From the NCBI GenBank assembly GCA_934167305.1, contig CAKPKQ010000004.1, positions 4,947 to 68,946 of the forward strand: a DNA stretch of 64,000 nt, in the 5' to 3' direction. Origin of the DNA: an uncultured Clostridia bacterium (GTDB taxonomy: Bacteria; Bacillota; Clostridia; TANB77; CAG-508). The position numbers were made by a program, and so were the translations under genes. How positions within the stretch are numbered: the first letter of the stretch is position 1; every line of letters begins with the position of its first letter. This document shows positions 53,287-62,645 of this stretch, piece after piece. The notes under the pieces were generated by a model. That model searched no databases, was not told the DNA's origin, and worked only from the letters and a program-made list of their open reading frames with translations.

Positions 53287-54906
53287 ATGACAAGCTGCTT
53301 AGGAATTTTCATTGAACCAAATATAATTAAATATGCGAAAATTTCAAAAGACCATGATGTCCTAAGGGTTGAGTCGTTTGGAATAAAGTTTTATGATAAA
53401 TTGGGAGAAGCAATTAATCAAGTAATAAGTGACACATATAGTTATAAAACACCAATTAGTATAAATCTATCAGAAGAATCTTATCAATATTTTTATATGT
53501 TCACTTTGTTAAACAAAAATGACTTAAAAAAAGCAATTCAAACAGAATATGAGGCATTTTGTTCTGATAAAAATATAAATAAAAATGCTGTAGAAACTAG
53601 ATATGTATTGGTTAATACAATTGATGATAAAGAAAAAGTAAAAGTAATTCACATGGCAGTAGATAAAGCATCAATAGCAAATCAAGAGCAACCATTTTCC
53701 GATTATAGAGTATCAACAATTGCTCCAATATCAATTAGTATTTCCAATATTGCAAATTTAAAACAAAAAGAAAATCTACTTATTGTTAATATGGAAAATG
53801 AAACAACAGTAACAACTGTTGTTGATCAAAGAGTTTATCAGGTAGATAAATTTCCAGAAGGTGCAGGAGATGTATTAGGAGATATTGCACTAAAAGAAAA
53901 TTCATATTCAAAAGCATATGAAATTTGTAAAAATAGTACCATATATACAATGGAAGGTCAAGAACTACAAGAAGAGTCAAATGAATATTTAGACAATATT
54001 ATGCCTACATTATATAAAATTGCTACTAATGTAAAAGAAATAATGTCAGATGAAACACTTAAAATAACTAAAGTATACTTAACAGGTACTTTATCTGTTA
54101 TAAATAATGTTGACTTGTATTTTCAAGAAGTACTTGAAAATGAAAAATGTGAGATTCTAAAACCATTTTTTATTACAGATACTCCTAAAATTAGTATAAA
54201 AGACTATATAGAAGTAAACTCTGCAATAGCACTAGCACTACAAGGACTAGAGTATGGAGTAAAAGACGTTAACTTTAAAAAGCAAACATTTAATGAGCGC
54301 CTTAATAATTCATTAGCAAAATTTAATATAGGCAAAGGCGAAGATTCTGGTAGTGGAAAAAGCAAAATAAATTTAGATCTTAGTGGAAGCTTCGACTTAA
54401 CAGAAACTTGGCTACTTAGAACTTTAGGCGGGTTATTTATACTTATTATTGTATATACATCATTATCGTTGTTTATAAATAGATCTATAGAAAGTAAAAA
54501 TGAACAATTAGCTGATGTTAAAGAAGATACACAAAATAAGATTAATTTGGTAATGGCAGATATAAAAAAGGTAAATTCAAAAACAAGTGATTATGAAAGT
54601 TTATCAGAAAACTTGAAAAATATTAGTAATGAAGTATCGGAAAATAACAAAAATAGAAATAATATACCAAATTTACTTAGTGAAATAATGTATGCTATAC
54701 CAAAAGGTGTACAAATTACATCAATTGAAAACACAACTTCAAAACACATTATAATACAAGCACAATCTGAAAAATATGAACAATTAGGTTATTTTAAAGC
54801 AATTTTAAGAACAAAAGGAATCTTATCACCAGATACAATAGTTTCTTCTCCAGGAGAAAAAACTGAAAACTTGGTAAAAGTTGTTATAGAAGGAGACTTA
54901 CCATGA
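53287..54906 (+). CDS. Type IV pilus assembly protein, PilM-PilN fusion
   Basis: PilM is an actin-like cytoplasmic protein and PilN a membrane partner; here one 539-residue chain carries both. Residues 1 to about 335 have the actin-like fold (SCLGIFIEPNIIKYAKIS, SINLSEESYQYFYMF, KVYLTGTLSVIN). A linker and one membrane helix (about 375-396) follow, then a coiled coil and a PilN-type periplasmic domain (IPKGVQITSIENTT). Separate genes are the rule in Gram-negative bacteria. It starts the operon and overlaps pilO by 4 nt. GAAGGAG precedes the start. Confidence 0.82.
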   Translation: MTSCLGIFIEPNIIKYAKISKDHDVLRVESFGIKFYDKLGEAINQVISDTYSYKTPISINLSEESYQYFYMFTLLNKNDLKKAIQTEYEAFCSDKNINKNAVETRYVLVNTIDDKEKVKVIHMAVDKASIANQEQPFSDYRVSTIAPISISISNIANLKQKENLLIVNMENETTVTTVVDQRVYQVDKFPEGAGDVLGDIALKENSYSKAYEICKNSTIYTMEGQELQEESNEYLDNIMPTLYKIATNVKEIMSDETLKITKVYLTGTLSVINNVDLYFQEVLENEKCEILKPFFITDTPKISIKDYIEVNSAIALALQGLEYGVKDVNFKKQTFNERLNNSLAKFNIGKGEDSGSGKSKINLDLSGSFDLTETWLLRTLGGLFILIIVYTSLSLFINRSIESKNEQLADVKEDTQNKINLVMADIKKVNSKTSDYESLSENLKNISNEVSENNKNRNNIPNLLSEIMYAIPKGVQITSIENTTSKHIIIQAQSEKYEQLGYFKAILRTKGILSPDTIVSSPGEKTENLVKVVIEGDLP

Positions 54907-55634
54907 GAAAAATCTTAATGGCGGTTGTTGTACTTTTATTAGCTGTTTTAGGTGGTCTAATAATTTTTAATGGATTATCAATTGGAAACTTTAAAATTTT
55001 AAGTGCCAAACAAATAATTGAAGAAAACGAAAAGCTAACAACGGAAATTTCTGATACAGAAGTTTTAATGAATAGCGTATATCCATCAAAAACCGAAGAA
55101 TTAGATACTAGCGTTTCTAAATTATTAACAGCTGAGGAAGAATATTTAGACTTAGCTAATGTGAGTACAAAAGCAGAATTAAATAAAGCAAGTGTAGTTG
55201 AAACATATACTGTAGAATTTTTATGGACTAGACTTGGAAGACATGCAACTGCAGAGGGAGTTAATCTTAGTTATACACCTTCTGGAAAAAGTATAAACTT
55301 TACAGTTGTAGGGGAATATATTCCAATTCTTAGTTTCGTATCTGCAATTGAAAATGACAGTAAACTAGGCTTTACAATTGAAAATTTTAAACTTGTGCCA
55401 AATGGAGAAAACTTACAAGCAACATTTGTTACAAGAAATGTAAATATAAAAACAGAAAGTGTAAGTGCAAATGTTAATTCAAAAAGCACAACACAAAATA
55501 ATACAAATTCAACAAATGAAAATAAAAATACAAATGACACTACAACACAAAGCACAAATGAAAATCAAAATTCAGTAGAAGATAATACAACAGTACAAAA
55601 CAATGAAACTGCAAACCAAACACAAGCTCAATAA
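54903..55634 (+). CDS. pilO: Type IV pilus assembly protein PilO-like
   Basis: This 243-residue protein has an N-terminal membrane helix (about 4-25), a short coiled coil, and a ferredoxin-like extracytoplasmic domain (SYTPSGKSINFTVVGEYIPILSF). The last 60 residues are a low-complexity Asn/Thr/Gln tail. In Gram-negative systems PilO pairs with PilN and aligns the motor with the pilus. It overlaps the PilM-PilN stop by 4 nt and precedes a PilP-like gene by 24 nt. The symbol rests on fold and position. Confidence 0.75.
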   Translation: MRKILMAVVVLLLAVLGGLIIFNGLSIGNFKILSAKQIIEENEKLTTEISDTEVLMNSVYPSKTEELDTSVSKLLTAEEEYLDLANVSTKAELNKASVVETYTVEFLWTRLGRHATAEGVNLSYTPSGKSINFTVVGEYIPILSFVSAIENDSKLGFTIENFKLVPNGENLQATFVTRNVNIKTESVSANVNSKSTTQNNTNSTNENKNTNDTTTQSTNENQNSVEDNTTVQNNETANQTQAQ

Positions 55635-55658
55635 AATCTTTGACATAAAGGAGAAAAA

Positions 55659-56093
55659 ATGGTCAAATCAGTTATAAAAGAAATATTTATAATGTTACTA
55701 TTATGTATTGCAATTGTATTAATTTTAGGAGTTATTTTCTACAATTATATTCCTACAAACAAGGCTATACCAAATAAATTAGCCGAATACACTACACCAG
55801 AAAATATTAACTCAAAAATTGAAGAAGTAACACTTGAAAATAAAACAGAAGAAATTACTTATCAAATTGATAGTACAGATTTAAAATTATATAGAGAAAC
55901 ACATGGATATACAACTGGAAAGGTAAACCCATTTTCAGCAAGTACAAGTGTAGATAATGTTGAAAATAATACACAAAATAATAATCAAAATAGTCAAAAT
56001 ACAACAGGGGGAAATACACAAGGAAATAATGATGTAAAAAATGTTGATCCAAATTCAACAGGAACATTTTACAATAATACCCCTACAAAATAA
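55659..56093 (+). CDS. PilP-like short membrane protein of the pilus operon
   Basis: This 144-residue protein has a single N-terminal membrane helix (about 10-32), a short extracytoplasmic part with the segment TTGKVNPFSAS and a low-complexity Asn/Gln/Thr tail. The NPF element after a Lys or Arg resembles the (R/K)-D-P-F start of PilP, but the PilP beta domain is absent. The assignment rests mainly on its position directly after pilO. GGAG lies upstream of the start. Confidence 0.55.
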   Translation: MVKSVIKEIFIMLLLCIAIVLILGVIFYNYIPTNKAIPNKLAEYTTPENINSKIEEVTLENKTEEITYQIDSTDLKLYRETHGYTTGKVNPFSASTSVDNVENNTQNNNQNSQNTTGGNTQGNNDVKNVDPNSTGTFYNNTPTK

Positions 56094-56159
56094 TTAGTGG
56101 TTATATTTATTATTTAAATATATACAAATAAATCTAAAGAGGAAAGGAGTGAAACACTT

Positions 56160-56579
56160 ATGAGAAATGAAAGAGGTATTACATTAATAGCTTTAGTAGT
56201 TACTATAGTTGTTTTATTAATTTTAGCAGGAGTAACAATTACTTATGCTTTAGGAGATAATGGATTATTTGGTAGTGCAAACAAAGCTGAATTAGCATCA
56301 GTTAAATCTACATTTACAGATGCTATAAGTAATGCACAAGCTGAATGCTTAATCAAATCATATGATACAGAGCAAACAGTACCAACAGCAGCAGCAGATC
56401 TTTTAACATTAGTTAAAAATTATTTGCCAGATGCTTGGAAAACAGCTACAACATCAACTGATTTATCATTCACAGATAATAAATTAGGCGGAACAATTTC
56501 TACAACAGTTAATGGTAAAAATTATACTGTAACTGTAGAAAATGGTGCAGTTAAATCTGTAGAAAAAGTTGAAGCATAA
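56160..56579 (+). CDS. Type IV major pilin precursor (candidate)
   Basis: This is a classical prepilin: basic leader MRNERG, cleavage after Gly, then ITLIALVVTIVVLLILAGV. The residue five positions after the cleavage is Ala rather than Glu. The conserved YALGDNGLFGSANKAE segment follows, then a small beta domain to 139 residues. It has the strongest ribosome site of the operon (AAAGGAGTGA) and is followed by a stable hairpin, both suiting the most abundant subunit. The leader should be removed by the prepilin peptidase encoded next. Confidence 0.8.
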   Translation: MRNERGITLIALVVTIVVLLILAGVTITYALGDNGLFGSANKAELASVKSTFTDAISNAQAECLIKSYDTEQTVPTAAADLLTLVKNYLPDAWKTATTSTDLSFTDNKLGGTISTTVNGKNYTVTVENGAVKSVEKVEA

Positions 56580-56601
56580 GTTTGAATAAAAATTCAATTA
56601 T

Positions 56602-56637
56602 AATTTAGGCATATGCATAATGTATATGCCTCAAATT
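56602..56637 (+). other. Hairpin after the major pilin gene
   Basis: AATTTAGGCATAT pairs with ATATGCCTcAAATT (one bulged C) around a 9-nt loop, without a T tract. It is likely an mRNA-stabilising stem or partial terminator that raises pilin expression over downstream genes. Confidence 0.5.
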
Positions 56638-56655
56638 ATATTATAGGTAGGAAAA

Positions 56656-57471
56656 ATGAATATAGTATTATACACTTTAATTTTTATTATAGGAACGTTA
56701 TTTGGAAGTTTTTTTACATTAGCAGTTTATCGTATACCATTAGGAAAAGACATAACACATGAACGTTCTTTTTGCCCAAATTGTAATCACAAGTTACAAT
56801 TTTTAGACTTAATACCTATTTTAAGCTATATATTTTTAGGCGGAAAATGTAGATATTGTAAACAAAAAATACGTCCGAGATATCTTTTACTAGAAACAAT
56901 GTCAGGAGTAATTTTTGTTTTATTTGCTGTGTCTTTAAAAATTAATATATTTACAACTAATATAAATACATGGATTTATTTTATATTTGGAATACTATAT
57001 TTAGTAAGCTTATTTATTATTGCTGGAATAGATAAAGAAAGAATTAAAGTTCAAAAATCAGTATTGTTATTTGGCTTTATTATACAAGCTATATATATAA
57101 TTTATCTATATATAGTAGAAAAAGATTTTAATATATATAGATATGTTATATATTTAACTATTATATGTATATTGGTTTTAATAGATGTATTATTTTTACG
57201 TAAAAAAGCAGAAAATAGTTATGCAGTAGAAAACTTATTACTTTGTATGTTACTTTTAGGCTTTACATATGAAATAACAACAATATTAACAATTACATAT
57301 ACATTAATTTGTATATCATTACAACTTATATTAAGCAAAATAAAATTTAAATCAAATAAAATTGTAAAAAAAGAAAACGAACAAGAAAAAATACCAATTG
57401 CATTTTATTTGTGTGTAACAAACATTATATGTTTAATAATAACAAATTTTATTATGTTTTATGAATTATAA
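56656..57471 (+). CDS. pilD: Prepilin peptidase, PilD/GspO family, atypical active site
   Basis: This membrane aspartyl protease cuts prepilin leaders. The 271 residues begin LFGSFFTLAVYRIPLGK and carry the two zinc CxxC pairs (CPNC, CRYC) and the following LLPILSYIFLGGK-like loop. The first aspartate lies in AGIDKERIKVQ. The second is normally in GxGDxKL; here the corresponding stretch reads SYAVENLLLCMLLLGF, so Glu replaces the catalytic Asp and the Gly residues are lost. About seven membrane helices are visible. Either a variant enzyme or a non-catalytic methylase-like protein is possible. Confidence 0.8.
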   Translation: MNIVLYTLIFIIGTLFGSFFTLAVYRIPLGKDITHERSFCPNCNHKLQFLDLIPILSYIFLGGKCRYCKQKIRPRYLLLETMSGVIFVLFAVSLKINIFTTNINTWIYFIFGILYLVSLFIIAGIDKERIKVQKSVLLFGFIIQAIYIIYLYIVEKDFNIYRYVIYLTIICILVLIDVLFLRKKAENSYAVENLLLCMLLLGFTYEITTILTITYTLICISLQLILSKIKFKSNKIVKKENEQEKIPIAFYLCVTNIICLIITNFIMFYEL

Positions 57472-57491
57472 AAATTTTTAAAGAGGAAAAT

Positions 57492-57905
57492 ATGGCTAGA
57501 AATAAAATTAATTTAAGATCAAATAAAGGCTTTACAATGCAAGATTTGATTGTTGCAATGTCTATTTTTACAATATTTGCAGGAATAGTTGGGACGATGT
57601 TAGTTGCCACATTTAAAATTCAATCAGACAGTCAAGTAGATGAAGTTGCAACATTGTATGCAATACAAATAACAGAATATATAGACAAAACAAGCTATGA
57701 TGAAGTAGATGAAGAATTAGCAGGAAAGGTTGTAAAAAAATTCGGTATTCCTGATAACTTTACTGTTGAAATATCTACAGAAGACTATAACCCTAATAAT
57801 GAAGATAAAACTTATGTTAAAAAAGTAAAAACAAATATTATATATACATTTGCTTCAAATACAAGAAACATTACTATTGAAAGATTAAAGGTTAGAGAGT
57901 TATGA
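57492..57905 (+). CDS. Minor pilin/pseudopilin, GspI/PilV type
   Basis: This 137-residue prepilin-like protein has a basic leader, Gly, then FTMQDLIVAMSIFTIFAGIV; the fifth residue after cleavage is Asp in place of Glu. After the helix comes a small soluble domain with paired strands (YVKKVKTNIIYTFAS). It precedes another pseudopilin whose start overlaps its stop by 4 nt. Minor pilins prime pilus assembly. AGAGGA lies before the start. Confidence 0.72.
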   Translation: MARNKINLRSNKGFTMQDLIVAMSIFTIFAGIVGTMLVATFKIQSDSQVDEVATLYAIQITEYIDKTSYDEVDEELAGKVVKKFGIPDNFTVEISTEDYNPNNEDKTYVKKVKTNIIYTFASNTRNITIERLKVREL

Positions 57906-58351
57906 GAAATTATAATATGAAATCAGAAAAAGGTGTTACATTAACTGCATTAGTTATATATGTTGTTGTGGCAACTGTTGTAATAGGTGCATTAGCTATA
58001 ATAAGCTCATATTTTTATTCAAATATGGGGTATGTAAAAGACCAAACTGAATATGTATCTGAATACAACAAATTTAATATGTTTTTTATACAAGATGTAA
58101 AAAACAATAAAACTGCAGAAGTTACAGATTATAAAATAACTTTTGAAGATGGAACAGTATATGAATATAAACTAAAAGCGATATACCGTAATGATGAAGA
58201 AATTGCAACAAAAATAGAAGATGCTTTATTTACATCAGATACCTATACAGTTAATAATACTACTAAAAATTTAATAGGTGTAAGTTTACAAGTTGGAACT
58301 GAAAAAAAATTATATGAAAAGAAAATAGAATATGTATTAAAATACTGGTAA
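57902..58351 (+). CDS. Minor pilin/pseudopilin, GspJ/PilW-like
   Basis: This 149-residue protein has the prepilin leader MRNYNMKSEKG, then VTLTALVIYVVVATVVIGAL; Ala occupies the position of Glu5. A soluble beta-rich domain of about 110 residues (YKITFEDGTVYEYKLKAIY) follows. It is translationally coupled to the preceding pseudopilin (ATGA overlap) and ends 91 nt before pilB. The precise pseudopilin type is not certain. Confidence 0.7.
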   Translation: MRNYNMKSEKGVTLTALVIYVVVATVVIGALAIISSYFYSNMGYVKDQTEYVSEYNKFNMFFIQDVKNNKTAEVTDYKITFEDGTVYEYKLKAIYRNDEEIATKIEDALFTSDTYTVNNTTKNLIGVSLQVGTEKKLYEKKIEYVLKYW

Positions 58352-58442
58352 TTTATTGTAAATAACAAAAAAATATATATATTTGAAAGTTTTCATAGTA
58401 TAATAAATATGAACAAATGAAAAGGTGAAAGGAGAATTGCAA

Positions 58443-60065
58443 ATGGAAAAAAGACAACCAATGGGGATTGAACTTGTTAAAAGAGGAATTGTAACAGAAG
58501 ATGACATTGAAAAAGCATTAGATTATCAAAAAACTCATTCTAACAAGAAAATAGGAGACATTTTAAATATTTTAGGATTATGTGATCCAAATATATTAGT
58601 AAATGCAGTAGGTGAAATATTAGGTGAAAAAGCAATTTACTTACTTGAAAAAGATATTAGAGTTGACGTGTTAGAGTATGTTTCTTTAGATCTAGTAAAA
58701 CAAAATAAAGCTGTACCTTTTGAAATTGGCTCAGGAAAAATTAAGGTTTGTTTTGCAGATACATCAAATAGAAGATCTATAGAAGTTATTAGACTTTTGT
58801 TATTAAATAAAGGTTTAGTAATGGAGAAATACATAACTTTTGAAAGTAATATTGAAAAAATAATTGATTCATTGGAAGGTAATACTTCAGGAGATATTGA
58901 TACAAGTGCAGATATTTCAGGACTTGTAGATAGTATTATAAAAGCTGCAATGGAAAAAAGAGCAAGTGATATACATATAGAGCCACTTGAAAAAATGGTA
59001 AGAGTTAGATATAGAATAGATGGACAACTTGTTACAGCAGCACAGATTGATAAAGAAAAACAAGCACAAATAATCGGAAGATTAAAAGCAATTTCAAATA
59101 TGCATCAAGAAAAACAAGAGTCACAAGATGGTAGAATACTTAGCTACCCAGATTATAATATTCGTGTATCTTCACAGAAAAACGTATATGGAGAAAAATT
59201 TGTACTTAGATTATTAAAAAAGAATGCTGACATTCATCAAATTTTTGAATTAGGATTCCCAGATGATGAAGATCTTGTTAATAAAAGTTTTAATAAAAGA
59301 AACAGTATTACAATTGTAGCTGCACCTACTGGAGAAGGTAAAACAACTACATTATATAGTATTATTGATTACTTAAATAGACCTCAAATAAATATTACAA
59401 CAATTGAGGACCCAGTTGAAATTAGAATAGATGGATTAAATCAAATTGAAGTTGATGCAAAATCTGACTTTTCTAGCTCATTAAGAACTGTTTTAAGACA
59501 AGACCCTGATATTATACTTGTAGGAGAGATTCGTGATAGAGAAACAGCTGAAATAGCTATGCAAGCTGGACAAACAGGTCACTATGTATTATCAACAATA
59601 CATACAATTGATAGTATAGAGGTAATAACAAGACTTAGAAAAATGGGAATATCAAATTATGATATTTCAAGTATTTTAGCAACATCTGTATCTCAAAGAT
59701 TAGTAAGAAAAATATGCCCATATTGTGCAAAGGAAAGAGAATTTACTGATCAAGAAAAAGATATAATGACTAAGATTGGAGCTAAATATAATGTTAAATT
59801 CGATTTTAAAGGTAAGAAAACATATGATGCAGTTGGATGTAAAAAATGCAACCAAAGTGGATACCTTGAAAGAATTGGTATATTTGAAGTATTAAATGTG
59901 GAAGATGAAATTAGAGATTTGATTTCACGTGATGGTTCAAGTATGGACATTAGAAGAAAAGCTTTAGAATTAGGTTATAAACCATTAGTAATAGATGGAA
60001 TTAGCAAAGTTCTAAAAGGAATTACAACTTTAGATGAAATAAATAATAAATTAATCATTTATTAA
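58443..60065 (+). CDS. pilB: Type IV pilus extension ATPase
   Basis: PilB/GspE powers pilus extension. The start is the ATG at 58443 with AAAGGAG 8 nt upstream; GTG 58425 overlaps that site. The 540 residues contain the N-terminal GspE domain, Asp boxes (ASDIHIEPLEKMVRVRYRID) and Walker A at about 295-303, APTGEGKTT instead of the common GSGKT. Walker B (DPDIILVGEIRD), the His box and the C-terminal four-Cys zinc site (CPYC, CKKC) follow. It is followed 24 nt later by pilT. Confidence 0.93.
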   Translation: MEKRQPMGIELVKRGIVTEDDIEKALDYQKTHSNKKIGDILNILGLCDPNILVNAVGEILGEKAIYLLEKDIRVDVLEYVSLDLVKQNKAVPFEIGSGKIKVCFADTSNRRSIEVIRLLLLNKGLVMEKYITFESNIEKIIDSLEGNTSGDIDTSADISGLVDSIIKAAMEKRASDIHIEPLEKMVRVRYRIDGQLVTAAQIDKEKQAQIIGRLKAISNMHQEKQESQDGRILSYPDYNIRVSSQKNVYGEKFVLRLLKKNADIHQIFELGFPDDEDLVNKSFNKRNSITIVAAPTGEGKTTTLYSIIDYLNRPQINITTIEDPVEIRIDGLNQIEVDAKSDFSSSLRTVLRQDPDIILVGEIRDRETAEIAMQAGQTGHYVLSTIHTIDSIEVITRLRKMGISNYDISSILATSVSQRLVRKICPYCAKEREFTDQEKDIMTKIGAKYNVKFDFKGKKTYDAVGCKKCNQSGYLERIGIFEVLNVEDEIRDLISRDGSSMDIRRKALELGYKPLVIDGISKVLKGITTLDEINNKLIIY

Positions 60066-60089
60066 AGAATAAACATAGGAGGAAATATC

Positions 60090-61217
60090 ATGATTGATAT
60101 AGAAAAAGTTTTAAGTCTAGCAATAGAAAAAGATGCATCAGATATACATTTAATTTCAGGAATTAAGCCATGCTTAAGAATAAGAAGAGACCTAATAGAA
60201 GAAGATACATTTGAACCTTTAACAGATGAGGATATGTTTGAAATATATGATTATTTTGTAAGAGGAAATGTAGAAAAAGATGAAGTATTTAAAAAAGATA
60301 AAAGGCTAGATTCTTCATATGAATTTGGTGAAACAAGAATAAGGGTTAACATTTCAGTTGCAGATGATGTTCCTATATTTGTACTTAGATTAATAAAAAG
60401 TAAATTACCAAAATATGAAGACTTAGGAGTTCCAGACATTGTTAGAAGGATGATGAGTCAACCACAAGGGCTAATTCTTGTAACAGGAAAAACAAACTCT
60501 GGTAAAACAACTACTTTAAATGCTTTAATAAATGAAGTAAATGAAACACAAAACAAAAAAATACTATCACTTGAAAGCCCAGTTGAGTACAAGCACAAAT
60601 CAAAAAAATCTATCATTGTTCAAAAAGAAGTAGGAGTTGGTAGAGACTGCCCAGACTATAGTGGCGGTGTAAAAAACTGCTTAAGAGAGGATTGCGATAT
60701 CTTAATTATAGGAGAGATTCGTGATAGAGAAACAATGGAAGCAGCAATTGAAACTGCTGAATCAGGACACTTAGTAATAGGAACATTACATACTAAATCT
60801 TGTGCAGAAACTATAGATAGAATGATAAACTTTTATGACATAAGAGATCAACAAACTATTAAATACTTAATAGCATCTTTATTAAAGCTTGTTGTTTCTC
60901 AAAGATTATTAAAAGGAAGAAACAATTCACTTGTTTTAGTACCAGAAGTAATGGTTGTAGATAATACTATAGCAGGTGTTATAAGAAAAGAAAAATTAGG
61001 AGTTTCTGAAATTGAGGATGCTATACAAAGTGGAGCTGATAAAGGAAGTATAGGATTAATAAATTCTTTAGCTCAATTATTTGTAGATGATAAAATATCA
61101 TTAGATCAAGCTAAAGCTCAAATTGAAGAGAAAAATATTGAAACTTTAAACAGAACTATTATGCAATTAAAAATTAAAAGAGACAATGAAAGTAAAAGGG
61201 CCAATATGATGGATTAA
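60090..61217 (+). CDS. pilT: Type IV pilus retraction ATPase
   Basis: PilT disassembles the pilus and drives twitching. The 375 residues have the PAS-like N domain (SDIHLISGIKPCLRI), Walker A TGKTNSGKTTT, Walker B CDILIIGEIRDRETMEAA, and HLVIGTLHT. The zinc site of PilB is absent, which fits PilT. The C terminus is helical (ETLNRTIMQLKIKRDNE). AGGAGG precedes the start. Its presence suggests retractile pili. Confidence 0.92.
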   Translation: MIDIEKVLSLAIEKDASDIHLISGIKPCLRIRRDLIEEDTFEPLTDEDMFEIYDYFVRGNVEKDEVFKKDKRLDSSYEFGETRIRVNISVADDVPIFVLRLIKSKLPKYEDLGVPDIVRRMMSQPQGLILVTGKTNSGKTTTLNALINEVNETQNKKILSLESPVEYKHKSKKSIIVQKEVGVGRDCPDYSGGVKNCLREDCDILIIGEIRDRETMEAAIETAESGHLVIGTLHTKSCAETIDRMINFYDIRDQQTIKYLIASLLKLVVSQRLLKGRNNSLVLVPEVMVVDNTIAGVIRKEKLGVSEIEDAIQSGADKGSIGLINSLAQLFVDDKISLDQAKAQIEEKNIETLNRTIMQLKIKRDNESKRANMMD

Positions 61218-61241
61218 TAAAAAAGTAAGGGAGGAGAAAAG

Positions 61242-62594
61242 GTGCCAGAATATGTATACAGAGCTGTTACTAAAAGAGGACAGATTGTACGTAATAAGGT
61301 TGAAGAAAGCAGTAAAAACAATTTAATAAAAAAGTTAAAAGCAAATGATATAATGCCAATTGAAATTGTTCAAGTAAGTTACTCAAGTAATAAAAATACA
61401 AAAGTGCCAAAGAAAAACATTATAGACATAGATGACATTATGAAAACAGCCAATTCAGCTAACGTATTGCAAGGCAGAGAAGAGTACAGACCAAGCCTTA
61501 GAGAAAAAATCAACCTAGTTTTAGCAGCAGGACAAAAAATTACAATAAGAGATGTTATTATATTTACTCAAAACTTTTACCTATTAAAAAGAGCAAATTT
61601 TAATAACATTCATGCATTATCAACTATTATTAACAGTACAGATAACTTATCTTTTAAAGGTGTTTTACAAGATATTTTAGCTGGAGTTGAAAATGGAGAA
61701 TATATGTATACAACAATGGAATACTATTCTAATATATTTCCATATGTATACATAAACATGGTAAGAGTAGGCGAGCTTTCTGGATCTCTTACTAGTTCAT
61801 TAGAACAAGCTGTTGAGTATCTTGAAGACTCGACAACAAGAAGTAAAAAAATAAAAAGTATTTTAATACCTAACTTAGCGCAATTTATTGGTATCCTTAT
61901 ATTATTAATTGCAGGTACAATATTCATGCTACCAGAAATTCAAAAAGTATTTAGCTCAATTGGAAAGGGTGTTAAATTACCAGATCCAACATTAAAGTTT
62001 ATGGCATTTGTAGATTGGTTAGCGGCATTTTGGTACATACCAGTAGGAATTATAGCTGTAGCAACATTAATTGTTATGGCATACATAAATACCCCAAAGG
62101 GAAAATACAACTGGCATTATTTTAAATATAAAGCACCAATATTTGGAAGGCTAGTATTTGGAATTGACTTTTCAAGATTAATGAAAGCGATGCTTTTAAA
62201 CTTAAAAAATGGCATGAGAATTCAAGAGTCTTTGGAAGTTAGTAAAACTGTTGTAAAAAACTATGTTATGCTTTCAATTATAGAAACATCTATAAACAAT
62301 ATTTTAATAGGTGGATCGTGGATTGAACCATTTGAAAAATCTGGATTATGTAGCTCAATGGAAATAGAAATGCTTAAAATTGGTATGCAAACTGACTTAC
62401 CAGATATGATGGAAAAACTTTTAGATTATATGGATGTAGATATTCAAAATAGTTTAAATAAAATAATGAAAGTGCTTCCAGAAATTTCTTATTCATTTGT
62501 TGGTATATTACTAATTATACTTGTAGTAGTTTTATTAGTACCATGTATCCAATTATATATGGGAGAATTTATGATGGAAGGCTTAGGACTATAA
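61242..62594 (+). CDS. pilC: Type IV pilus inner-membrane platform protein
   Basis: PilC/GspF is the membrane platform on which the ATPases act. It starts at GTG after GGGAGGAG. This 450-residue protein has an N-terminal cytoplasmic segment (YVYRAVTKRGQIVRNKVEE) and two GspF repeats, each with cytoplasmic helices and membrane segments (about residues 205-225, 255-280 and 415-440). VGELSGSL and the second-repeat copy IGMQTDL-like are seen. It ends the pilus operon; a terminator follows 8 nt later. Confidence 0.9.
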   Translation: MPEYVYRAVTKRGQIVRNKVEESSKNNLIKKLKANDIMPIEIVQVSYSSNKNTKVPKKNIIDIDDIMKTANSANVLQGREEYRPSLREKINLVLAAGQKITIRDVIIFTQNFYLLKRANFNNIHALSTIINSTDNLSFKGVLQDILAGVENGEYMYTTMEYYSNIFPYVYINMVRVGELSGSLTSSLEQAVEYLEDSTTRSKKIKSILIPNLAQFIGILILLIAGTIFMLPEIQKVFSSIGKGVKLPDPTLKFMAFVDWLAAFWYIPVGIIAVATLIVMAYINTPKGKYNWHYFKYKAPIFGRLVFGIDFSRLMKAMLLNLKNGMRIQESLEVSKTVVKNYVMLSIIETSINNILIGGSWIEPFEKSGLCSSMEIEMLKIGMQTDLPDMMEKLLDYMDVDIQNSLNKIMKVLPEISYSFVGILLIILVVVLLVPCIQLYMGEFMMEGLGL

Positions 62595-62601
62595 CAATAC
62601 G

Positions 62602-62627
62602 AAAGCTCTGTTTATACAGAGCTTTTT
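62602..62627 (+). terminator. Pilus operon terminator
   Basis: AAAGCTCTG pairs with CAGAGCTTT around TTTATA and is followed by T. Confidence 0.85.
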
Positions 62628-62645
62628 GTGGTAGAAAGGGAAAAT

